From contig JAPQWV010000001.1 of assembly GCA_027422505.1 (NCBI GenBank), positions 9,052,001 through 9,116,000 on the forward strand: 64,000 nt of DNA. The letters are read 5' to 3'. The position numbers and the translations under genes are program-made. The stretch is from Craterostigma plantagineum (lineage: Eukaryota > Streptophyta > Magnoliopsida > Lamiales > Linderniaceae). The notes below the pieces were generated by a model, which worked only from the letters and a program-made list of their open reading frames with translations, was not told the origin of the DNA and made no database searches. Of this stretch, positions 54,418-64,000 are shown piece after piece. The stretch's first letter is position 1; the number at the start of each line of letters is the position of its first letter.

Positions 54418-57400
54418 CTACCAAGTAATAGTAGAAAGATAACTAGATTCCTTGCTCGATAGCCGCTTAAACTTCCAGCTTCGAACTTGCCTTTGGAACT
54501 TACACTTAAACATTGCAAAGATCTCCCCAGCAGACTTCTCCTTGGCACCATGAATCCTCATATTACGCTCCATCCAGACATGATACACAACGCTAGCGAG
54601 TGCCGCAATATGAATCTTGGCAATCTTCCCTCGCATTCGCCCCAATTTGGTAGCCGCCTTTGTCCACACTTCGAACTCCCAAGGTACTTGTATCTGCAGC
54701 CACTTGGCAGTAGCTTGGATAAAAGCCCGACTGAACCGGCATCAAAGAACAAATGCCGCTGCGTTTCATCCTCCACTGCACACAGGACACATTTCTTATC
54801 CAGAATAGGTATCCCCCAATGTGTAAGCCGGTCCCTAGTAAGAAGTTTTCCATGCATCAAGAGCCACATAACAAATGAATGTCTTGGCAAGTTCCAGCGG
54901 TTCCATACCACCGAGGCAAACTGAAACTTGTCCCTCTCACCTTTAAGCCATCGATATCCTGACGCAATAGTATAGCATCCATCTTCCTCAGCAGTCCATC
55001 TCCCATTCACAAAACCATCAGAAATCATGTCCCTTACTTTTAGAACCTGCAGCCATTGCCAGCTACACTCCCCTCTTCGAGCATATGTCCAGAAATCATC
55101 CTCTTTAATATAATATGAGTGAAGCCATTTGATCCACAAGTTGTCTTTCTTTATAGAAACATCCCATACAACCTTGCCAATACTCGCATAATTCCACAGG
55201 CCGCATTCTTTCAGATTTAGCCCTCCCCACTTCTTCTCAAGACAAACCAACTCCCAAGCAACCAAAGCAAGCACCTTTCCTCCAGCTTTTTTGCCCCACA
55301 GGAAGTCCCTACAGACTTGATCAACACGATTCACAATGCTCCTTGGTAGCAAGAATATAGCACCCCAATAACTATGTAATGATATAAGAGTTGAGTTAAT
55401 TAAGCAACATCTCCCGGCATATGATAGATTTCTTGTAGTCCAGCATGTAACTCGCTTAACAACCCTCTCAACCAAAGCCTCACAGTCATTCCTACACCAT
55501 TTGGTAGGTGATATAGGAACACCAAGGTATCTCATAGGAAATATGCCCTCAGTAAACCCGGTTGACTGTAGTATGCTTCTCTTTTGGCCTTCAGTTACCC
55601 CTGCCATGTAAATATTCGACTTAAGTGGATTGGCTTCCAACCCAGACACCTTTTGAAAAGCCTCCAGACACTCACTAACCAACCCAATAGTTTTAGGTTG
55701 TGCCTTGCATACAATAAGTAAGTCATCCGCAAAGCACATGCTAACTATCTTAAGTTGCTTGCACAAAGGATGAAATCTGAACTCCTCATGAGTAGAAGTC
55801 AATAGCAAGCTGCGGGTTAAGTACTCCATACATAGAACAAACAGTAATGGAGATATAGGGTCACCTTGTCTCAAGCCTCGAGCACCTTTGATATTGCCAA
55901 CCAATTGTCCATTGATAGCAAGTTTATAAGTAACAGTTGAGATACATTCCTTGATCCAAAGCACAAATGTCACAGGGAACCTCGAGATGTTGGAGTAGGG
56001 AGAGCAAAAAATCCCATTCCACTGAATCATATGCTTTCCGTAAGTCTATTTTCAGCATACATCTAGGAGACACATGCCTCCTATTATAGAGCCTCAAGAG
56101 CTCCTGGCATAACATAATATTGTGCCCAATAGTTCTCCCCGGGACAAACGCACCTTGGTTAACATTGACCAAAGATGGAAGAACGGCTCTGAGCCGAGTA
56201 CAAAGTAGCTTTGAGATGCATTTGTAGATGGAGTTACAACAAGCAATAGGCCGGTAGTCCTTCCCAGAAATACATTGCACACTTTTAGGCACCAAAGTGA
56301 TAGTGGTGTTATTCAAGGTCTTCAATAATCTTCCAGTCTTAAAGAACTCATTGACAGTCCCAATGACATCTCCACCCACAATATTCCAAGTTGCCTTGAA
56401 GAATTCACTATTATACCCATCCGGCCCCGGGCTTTTACCACTATGTATAGCAAACATTGCACTCTGTATATCATTGCTAGAAAAGGGAGCGACAAGTCCA
56501 AACTGCTCATCAACAGATAAGACATTACCCTGCCCAATTACTCTATCATCCACAGCAGTAAGTGTACAAGAAGAAGTGCCCAGAATAGATTGAAAGTACT
56601 GAACAAAGTACTCCTCTATAGCCTGAGGCTCCCCCAATACCTCACCTAGCTCAGTTTCAATAGAAGATATTCGATTCCTATAGATTCTCTGTTTGATCAA
56701 GGCATGAAAGTAGTGGGAATTCTTGTCACCTTCTTGTATCCAGGTTGCTTTAGCCTTTTGAGAAAGGAATTTCACACAGGCCTTGCTGAGGTAACCAAAA
56801 TTTTCAGATATTACCCGTTCCTGCTCCATCAATCTGCTATTAAGGGGGTCTTTAGCAAGAGCATCCTGAGCTAGATCAACCTCCACCCGGGCTTCTTCAG
56901 TCTTTATAACTATGTTAGCAAATTGCAACTTGTTAAGTTCTTTGAGGGGTCCTCTCAGTTTGTTCAGTTGGGATACTAGATGGCTGCCCATTCTACATCC
57001 CTCAGATCCACTCCTCCAACTTGCCTCAACAATAGGTAGGAACTTAGGAGAATCAACCCACATGTTGTAGAATTTAAAATCCTTCCTCCTAAACTGCTGC
57101 CCCTTAGTATGATAGAGTAGGATAGGTGAATGGTCTGATATACCTTCATTCAAGAACTTAGCCTCAACATCCAAGAACTGCTGCATCCACTGGAGATTCC
57201 CAAAGGCCCAGTCAAGCTTGCAATAGATTCTATCATCACCACTTTGTTTGTTAAACCATGTAAAATGGGTTCCCTTTCTTCTTAGTTCCTCTAGTCCACA
57301 GTCCCCAATGCATTTCTTGAAGCCCCCAAAATCTCTTGGTAGAATTACATTCCCACCCAACTTATCAGATGGAGAAAGGACATTATTAAAATCCCCCCAT

Positions 57401-57801
57401 ACAAGCCACGGTTCAGATGGGACATTTAAGGCTCTGAGGTCCTCCCACAGCCTCTCTCTCATTTCCATACTGTTATGCCCATATACACAAGTCATATAGA
57501 ATAGGTGACCCTGGTTCCTGACCTGAGTATGAATCAATTGATCCGTTTGTGAAATTACTTGGACAGACCACTCTTTATTCCATAACAGCAAGATCCTCCC
57601 ATTTGGATGATTATTCAGATTATGTACATACTTCCATTCTTTAAAGCAACGATTCATAACCATACTCATATTATTCTCCTTTATTTTTGTTTCCACCAAG
57701 CACAAAAGGTTTGCACGAAGCCTCCCACACCTCATCCTTACCTCGGCCTGTTTATTAGGGGTGTTTAAACCCCGTACATTCCATAAGAGGGCACTATCCA
57801 T
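54418..57801 (-). pseudogene. LINE ORF2: endonuclease, reverse transcriptase, zf-RVT-like end
   Basis: Likely start at 57801 (MDSALLWNVRGLN). Endonuclease/exonuclease/phosphatase domain to about 57000 (VETKIKENN, VWGDFNNVLSPSDKLGG, GISDHSPILL) nicks target DNA. RT runs from about 56400 (GPDGYNSEFFKATW, KDYRPIACCNSIYKCISKLL, GAFVPGRTIGHN, KIDLRKAYDSVEWDF) to the catalytic MCFADDLLIV near 55735, with GLRQGDPISPLLFVLCMEYL. A zf-RVT-like region follows (VWNRWNLPRHSFVMWLLMHG, CVLCAVEDETQRHLFF) and ends with VVYHVWMERNMRIHG. Frameshifts lie near 55985 and 54740. Target-primed reverse transcription is the known mechanism of the family. Confidence 0.93.
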
Positions 57802-59073
57802 GAGGAGGGAACACACTTTGTGGATCACCATCCCCTTTTGTGACATCCTCCCCACTTATAATGATACTCTCAGTTATCCCAGGTTCAGTTTGGGATCCAC
57901 TTCCAGGGTCATCAATCAGCCCAGTTGCCACAGGTTTCTTCAAGTGGTTTCTCCTCCCTTGTGTGATCCACCCATCACCTTCATCCTTCTGTTTAGGCCT
58001 AGCAGCAGGTATCTTGGTTCCCACATTCAGTGCATAGTTAGTGTCCAAGACATTCTCATGGACCACCTCCTGTACATTTGTGGGTTTAGGGATCTGTTTC
58101 TCCCTTTTAGCATTCTTTCTACACACTGTCTCAGCATGACCAAAGAGGCCACAAGATGTACACTTCACCGGTTTCCATTCATACTGTACTTCCTGCTCAA
58201 CTATCTGTCCATACTCATTCAGGAAATGTACCTTATCCTTTAATTCCTTGTTCAGGTCAATCTCAATTAAGACTCGGGCATATTGTATCCTCTCTTTCTT
58301 CATAGTGATCTCATCAGCCATAATAGGCATCCCAACTAAGCTAGCAACTTTACTAAGCCCTTTAGTGCCCCAATACTTGAGCTCAAGGTGAGGGAAATGA
58401 ATCCATACAGGCACCCTGTCTATCTCTCCCTTCTTGAACTGTGTATGGGCAGTCCATGGTGCAAGTATCATTGGTTTTTTATCAAAATGAATCAGTTCTG
58501 ATTGTAGAATCATATCTCTTGTCTCCTCAGTATCGAACTTAGCTAGGAAGAGCCCCCCGTGATCTGCAACACCTTCTGTAACCCAAACTTCTTCCATACT
58601 CGGTTTAGGAAACCATTCATTATAGCAAAAGGCGGATTAGAGCCCAGTACATAGCAAATTATCGCCGAGTTCCAGTATTTCACTTCATCAATAACATCCT
58701 CCTGCTCAATATGACCCAATACACGGTCTCCAGCCTGCTCAGGTGCAATGTAATCAAGCTTAGTCCCAGCACTCTTCACTTTGGATATATCAAAGTTTGC
58801 CCAGATCGATTTGTTTTCATCATTTGGTTCAGTAATCGTAGTTTTCGATTTAGCTTTCATTTCAGTCATCGCTTTGGCTAGGATTTCAACTCCAATCGAG
58901 TCATTAGTGTTCGAACTAATATAGTTCCCGATTAGCTTGGTTACATCATTCAGCGTAGGTGTTGTCGCCATAGCCGATTGGGTTGTAGGTGTGTTCATCT
59001 CCCCAGTCGGAGTCTTGAGCACCTCACGGGAAGAGGAACCGCCCTTATTCACCGCCTTCTTCCTCTTCACCAT
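57794..59073 (-). pseudogene. LINE ORF1: DUF4283-like RNA-binding protein with CCHC knuckle
   Basis: ATG at 59073 (MVKRKKAVNKGGSSS), a Ser/Thr-rich N-terminus, then a DUF4283-like region (VKYWNSAIICYVLGSNPPFA, DHGGLFLAKFDTEETRD, RVPVWIHFPHLELKYW) and a CCHC knuckle CTSCGLFGHAETVC at about 58145-58175. A one-base frameshift lies near 58570. Its stop (57794-57796) overlaps the ORF2 start by 8 bases (ATGGATAG), which suggests coupled translation of ORF2. Such ORF1 proteins bind LINE RNA. Confidence 0.88.
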
Positions 59074-59109
59074 AGTACGGCGTCGCCGCCGAGAGAGGGA
59101 GTTGCCGGA

Positions 59110-59180
59110 TCAATGGAATAGTAAACCGTTAGACTACGTGAAAATCGCACCTACTAGACGTGAAAATCGCACCTACTAGA
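59110..59180 (-). repeat. Tandem repeat in LINE 5' UTR
   Basis: CGTGAAAATCGCACCTACTA occurs twice in direct succession (about 59139 and 59160) close to the LINE 5' end. Repeated 5'-UTR units are known as promoter monomers in some L1 families; two copies here is only suggestive. Confidence 0.7.
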
Positions 59181-59196
59181 ATGCAATGTTTTACAC

Positions 59197-59213
59197 TAAT
59201 AATACTAAATCTT
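59197..59213. repeat. LINE target-site duplication, right
   Basis: TAATAATACTAAATCTT, exact match to 54328-54344. Confidence 0.95.
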
Positions 59214-60252
59214 ACAAAAACACTATATCTTCTAATAATCTTAAAACATCCGATCACATCGTAATCTCTCAAGAACATGAAGAACTTCACTAACTAACTG
59301 GATTTACTTGCATCAATTTTAAATGAGTATATCTAATATTTATAACAAGTTATGTTTTAATTCAAAATACCAAAAATCATAGTAAAAATCATACCCTTCC
59401 TAGCTTGCGTTTGATTATTGTAAGAGCTTCCTATCCTTAGCTTAGTCTCAAAGTTTTCTCTGCTTTCAACTTCACGAGTTCTCTCAAATAATATTAAGTT
59501 TTCATTTCCTCATTCTTATCTTAAGTTTGTGCGTAGTAGTTAAATGACTTCAGCACCTTTGTCCATACTTATCATAAATTATTCTCATTAACATTATATT
59601 ATTATTGTAACGTTGCCTTTACAACTAAGCTTTCAATATTTGTTCCTAAAAGTTATTTAAATTGTCGCATATAGTTTACAAGATCTCGACATTATGATAC
59701 ATTTCGACATTTCGTTTCTCTTGACTCGACATTCTATATAAATCAATATTTAAATCTCGACATTATGATTTCTCTCGACTTCACATTTCATCTCGAGGTT
59801 GTACATATATATCATACTAAGCAAACCACGAGAACTTCCTAATTAACTGTTACATGTCGAGAACTTCAGAGTGTAGTACCATAAGGGATTTTTGATATTT
59901 TCCTAATGCATCTCGACATTATAATAAATCTCGACATGTGTGTTCTCGACATTATAATATATCTCGACATTATATACTGAGTTTATTTCGACATCATATT
60001 TCGAGATTTTCCTTAATTCATTTTAATTACACACATGTAAATTTTCCAACCTGAGAAAACCCTATAAAATTTCATACTTAGAAAATTCAAATACCATAAC
60101 CTTCACTTCTTCACCACTTATCTCTTGGAGAACCTAGAACTACCATACTTTAGGTACCTTATTCTATCTATACTTGTGTTTTAAAATGACATATGAATGC
60201 ATGAATTTATATAAATGCATAAAATTATGATATGCAATTCCGATTCCTGACA

Positions 60253-60268
60253 ATTCTCCCCCTCTTTA
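60253..60268 (-). promoter_or_regulatory. Polypurine tract of G3
   Basis: The minus strand reads AAAGAGGGGGAGAAT directly before the LTR. Confidence 0.87.
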
Positions 60269-61936
60269 AAAATTTCGACCTCGAAATTTCGTACCGTTAT
60301 TAGGAAATAACCATGGATATTGTGTCTTCATGTTTTCCGTTGTTTCCCAAGTAGCTTCACGCTTTGAATGATTTTTCCATCGTATCTTTACCATCGGAAT
60401 CGTTTTATTCCGTAATTGCTTATCGGCATATTCAAGAATTTCTGTTGGTTCCTCTACATAACTAAGATCTTCAGAAACATTTACCGGTTCATCCTGTAGG
60501 ATATGTGAAGGATCCGATCTATACCGTCGCAACATGCTGACGTGAAAAACATTATGTATTTGCGACAATTCGGGTGGTAACGTTAGTCGATACGCTAACG
60601 GTCCAATCCTTTCAAGTATTTCATAAGGTCCAATATAACGTGGACTTAACTTTCCTTTCTTTCCAAATCTTAAAACACCTTTCCATGGCGATACTCGTAG
60701 AAATACTTTCTCTCCAATTTCATATTCCATTTCCCGTCGATGTTGATCACTGTAACTCTTTTGTCGATCTTGAGCTGCTTTAAGCCGGCTTTTAACGACT
60801 TTTATCTTTTCCATTGTATCTTGAATCAGATCTGGCCCTTAGAATACCCGTTCACCTTCCATGTCCCAACATATTGGATTTCGGCACTTCCGACCATATA
60901 AAGCTTCGTAAGGTGTCATACCGATACTTGAGTGATATTTATTATTATAGGCGAATTCCATTAGCGCTATATAATCATCCCATGATCCTTTAAATTCAAT
61001 TACACATGCTCGAAGCATATCTTCCAAGGTCTGTATTGTCCTTTCTGACTGTCCGTCTGTCTGCGGATGAAACGCCGTACTAAAATGCAATTTAGTTCCG
61101 AGCGCTTCCTGCAAACTTCCCCAAAATCTGGAAGTAAATCGGGAATCACGATCAGATACTATTGACGTAGGTACTCCATGTAGTCGAACTATTTCATTGA
61201 CGTATCTTTTTGCCAAATATTCCAATGTAGAACCCCATTTAAATGGCAAAAAGTGAGCTGACTTCGTAAGTCTATCAACAATTACCAAAACAACATCATT
61301 TTTCTTAGCCGTTGGAGGCAGACCATAGAGAAAATCCATCGTTATTCGTTCCCATTTCCAATCTGGTATGGGTAACGGATGTAATTTACCAGCAGGTGCT
61401 TGATGTTCGGCTTTAATCTGTTGACAAGTTAAACACTTTAACACGTATTCAGCCACATCTTTCTTCATTCTCGGCCACCAATAATGAGATTTAATAGTTT
61501 GATACATTTTTGTACTGCCCGGATGCATAGCATAAGGGGCAGTATGCGCTTCATCCATTATTTCCTGTCGAATGTTATCGATATTGGGGACACATAATCG
61601 ACTATTGATCGTCATAACACCGCTTTCATTTATGACAAACGACTTCGTCAACCCTTGTTTTACTTTCTCCGCAATACTTGCCAATTTCTCATCCTTAAGT
61701 TGAACTTGCTTTATTCGATCCAACATAATAGGATGGATAACCATTGCAGCACAAACAACCCCTACATCATTCACTTCTATCTCAACATTCATCTTCCTTA
61801 GACTGATCAGATTCGATAATGAATATGATTTTCGACTTAATGCATCTGCCACAACATTTGCCTTTCCTGGATGATATTCTATAGTGCAATCATAATCCTT
61901 TAACAGCTCAATCCATCGCCTTTGTCTCATATTCAA
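60266..61936 (-). pseudogene. pol: G3 integrase and chromodomain
   Basis: Sense order: end of RNase H ([32 protein letters not shown]), zinc region ([35 protein letters not shown]), core ([59 protein letters not shown]), SPRYIGPYEILERIG, HNVFHVSMLRRYRSD and a chromodomain (EYADKQLRNKTIPMVKIRW, EATWETTENMK). The only break is an in-frame TAA at 60839-60841. All catalytic acidic residues are present. Confidence 0.95.
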
Positions 61937-63419
61937 TTCTTTCTGACTCAGCAGATATTTCAGACTTTTATGATCAGTGAAAATCTAAAATTTCGTACCA
62001 TATAAGTAATGCCGCCATATCTTTAATGCGAACACTACTGCCGCTAATTCCAAATCATGTGTTGGATAGGATACTTCATACGGTTTTAACTGCCGTGACG
62101 CATATGCCACTACTTTTCCATGTTGCATTAAAACACATCCCAATCCTTGATGAGATGCGTCACTGTAAATCACAAATCCATCTGTACCTGATGGAATTAT
62201 TAACACCGGAGCTGTTGTTAATCGCTTCTTTAATTCTTCAAAACTCTTTTGGCACTCTTCAGTCCATTTGAAGATCGTCCCTTTTCGTAATAATTTGGTC
62301 ATTGGAGCGGCTATCAATGAAAAATTCTCTACAAACCGTCTATAATATCCAGCCAAACCTAGAAAACTACGAACTTCTGCCACGTTCTTAGGACTTTCCC
62401 ATTTGATTACTGCTTCAATTTTCTTAGGATCAACTTGAATTCCTTCGCCAGATACCACGTGGCCCAAAAAATACTACTTGATCGAACTAAAATTCGCATT
62501 TTGATAATTTCGCATATAGCCGATTTTCTCGTAAAGTTTGAAGAACAATTCTTAAATGTTGTTCATGTTCTTCTTTTGACCTAGAATATACCAATATATC
62601 GTCTATGAAGACAATCACGAATTGGTCCAAATAGGGTCGGAAGACATCGTTCATTAACGCCATAAAGACTGCAGGGGCATTCGTCAGTCCAAACGGCATA
62701 ACCAAGAATTTGTAATGCCCATATCTTGTTCTAAATGCTGTCTTTGGAATATCATCTTTTGCAATCTTTATTTGATGGTACCCCGATCTTAATCAATCTT
62801 TGAAAAGACCTTAGACCCTTGTAGTTGATCGAACAAATCGTCAATTCGGGGCAACGGATACTTGTTTTTCACAGTCACTTTGTTCAACTGTCTATAGTCG
62901 ATACATAGTCTAAGCGTACCATCCTTCTTTTTAACAAAAAGCACAGGCGCTCCCCATGGTGATACACTTGGCCGTATATATCCTTTGTCTAATAATTCTT
63001 TCAACTGTACCTTTAACTCATTCAGCTCTATTGGTGCCATTCGATATGGTGGAATAGAAATTGGTGCCGTGCCTGGTTGAAGCTCAATCGTAAATTCTGT
63101 ATCTCGATCTGGTGGTAATCCAGACAAATCCTCCGGAAAAACATCAGGGTATTCATTTACTACGGCAATATCTTCCACCTTTAATCCACACAATCGTGTA
63201 TCTATGATATACGCCATATAACACTGACACCCTTTTCTTATCAATTTGAATGCTTGTAAACTAGAGATCTGACATCCCGTCCATACGTTCTTTTCTCCTT
63301 TAAACACTTTATGCGTTTGATCCGAAGGAAACAATTCAATTTCCTTTTTAAAACAATCTTGTTTTGCTCGATATCGAGACAGCCAATCCATGCCTAATAT
63401 TACGTCGAAATCCGTTATT
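61937..63419 (-). pseudogene. pol: G3 protease end, reverse transcriptase and RNase H
   Basis: Starts at the truncation with [17 protein letters not shown] protease end, then the [18 protein letters not shown] linker and RT ([76 protein letters not shown] near 62600). RNase H has [38 protein letters not shown] and IWRHYLYG. There are frameshifts near 62790 and 62480 and a stop at 61985. The protease active site and gag are missing because the element is cut at about 63419. Confidence 0.93.
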
Positions 63420-64000
63420 TATCTCACGCAAACCTAAAACTTTCACAGACAGTTCCAATCTCTCACAAATCTTTTGATTTTCAACACCAAATTGTCTGTT
63501 TAAGGTAGAAATGAGATTAATTTGTCATTTGCGTGCCATTTAACTCCATTAGCATTTGCATTTTGTAGTTTTTCGCATGATTAGGATTAGATTCTTGAAT
63601 GTTCTTCAAACTGAGAAAACCGTATACTATTTTATAGTGATTTAGGCATGTTACGAGTTTTATCTGGGTTAATACCTGCACTTAAGATAGTTTCGATGTT
63701 TTTCATGAATCTGGTAGTTTAAACTTTCGAAAAATCTGCATCTTAGACCACTAAGTTGAGTTTTGAAAGAAACTGGGTATTTGAATGTTTGAAGCCATAG
63801 AAGAACTTTGTCGATCGTAAAGAGTCGTAATTGAATTCTGATTCAATTGATATACTGTTTGTATCGAATTAGTTTTTGATCGCTAAATTCTGACTTAGTC
63901 GCTAAGAAAGAAGATTTTGACCGACAAATCACTTATCATCGATAAATCTAATTAGGATTTTTGCGAGCGAAAAATTTAAGCGTTGAATAGACAATTTAGA
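63420..64000 (+). mobile_element. Copia spacer segment of the C2/C4 family, plus strand
   Basis: Its reverse complement aligns with the C2 spacer at about 20400-20100 and beyond (shared CTAATCATGCGAAAAACTA, GTATACG, TTTGAAGAACA, TTTCTACCTTAA). Read on the plus strand it runs from the pol side toward ORF3, the same orientation as C4, so it is probably the far part of C4. Non-coding. Contains AAG/GTAGAAAT at 63502-63510, a candidate splice donor. Confidence 0.7.

Larger units (their letters stand above)
54345..59196 (-). mobile_element. L1-type LINE, near full length (4.85 kb)
   Basis: Minus-strand non-LTR retrotransposon with a short A-tail at 54345-54353 (T run on the plus strand), ORF2, ORF1 and a short 5' UTR, flanked by a perfect 17-bp target duplication. 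The exact duplication suggests a comparatively recent insertion, yet ORF1 has one frameshift and ORF2 at least two, so it was inactive soon after or at insertion. Confidence 0.95.
52320..60252 (-). repeat. 3' LTR of G3, about 3.06 kb without the LINE
   Basis: Plus-strand ends TGTAACGTCC and GATTCCTGACA, followed by a polypurine tract. Same family style as S1. Holds the palindromic pair CCCCGTAGGGG and CCCATGCATGGG (52945-52970). It also holds a field of CTCGACATT words (53600-54130 and 59680-60000), which the LINE splits into two. Confidence 0.88.
52320..63419 (-). mobile_element. Chromovirus G3, 3' part, with LINE in its LTR
   Basis: Minus strand: pol from late protease to chromodomain (60266-63419), polypurine tract and 3' LTR (52320-60252, of which about 4.87 kb is a nested LINE plus duplication). 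It lies in C3b ORF3. It ends abruptly in protease at about 63419, where copia spacer of C4 type begins. Gag, leader and 5' LTR are lost. Confidence 0.9.

Noticed and set aside
54487..54924. 145-codon plus-strand frame within the LINE
   Set aside because: Antisense to the zf-RVT-like end of LINE ORF2; no independent evidence.

Overview
The window is eukaryotic, AT-rich plant intergenic DNA made almost entirely of nested retrotransposons. I found no host gene, tRNA, rRNA or CRISPR array. The evidence for a plant is: Ty1/copia and chromodomain-bearing Ty3/gypsy (chromovirus) pol genes, initiator-tRNA-Met-type primer sites (TGGTATCAGAGC), an L1-type LINE of the plant form (DUF4283-like ORF1, zf-RVT-like end of ORF2) and a Stowaway-like MITE. 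A eudicot seems likeliest. I cannot name the species.

Main nest (3378-46233, all elements on the minus strand). Gypsy G1 lies in old AT-rich DNA, flanked by TTAGG. Copia C1 (6913-41597, target duplication GGTTG) sits in the G1 integrase. Copia C2 (11006-40206, duplication ACGTT) sits in the C1 leader. C2 carries two further insertions: a solo gypsy LTR, S1 (12269-16418), in its third reading frame, and a chromovirus, G2 (25241-34811), in its integrase between the second catalytic Asp and the catalytic Glu. Each host reading frame or leader resumes on the far side of the insertion, and LTR-pair divergence by eye (G1 well above C1 and C2, both about 2%) agrees with this order.

Flanks. Positions 1-1334 are the 5' end of a copia (C3a) running off the left edge. 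Positions 1335-3377 and 46236-49392 are non-coding and hold the MITE and several odd repeat fields. On the right a plus-strand copia (C4; LTR at 49393, C2 family) is interrupted by a minus-strand copia 3' end (C3b, 50329-52319). C3b is interrupted by chromovirus G3 (52320-63419), whose 3' LTR contains a near full-length L1 LINE (54345-59196) with a perfect 17-bp target duplication. At 63420 the C4-type spacer resumes, so a large deletion probably removed everything between G3 protease and C4 spacer.

How the parts relate. The copias encode gag, protease, integrase, RT and RNase H, then a spacer of about 3.8 kb, then a large extra ORF (ORF3) ending inside the 3' LTR. ORF3 has no function I can assign. 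It has an N-terminal globular domain, a Pro/Gln/Glu/Thr-rich middle with a conserved basic-acidic-basic motif, and a conserved C-terminal domain. Together with a spacer block conserved between C2 and C4 that holds a candidate splice donor, it is the best candidate here for something little described. The multiple polypurine tracts and the env-like position of ORF3 point to the Sirevirus side of copia. All coding genes carry stops or frameshifts except the 342-codon gag remnant of C1.
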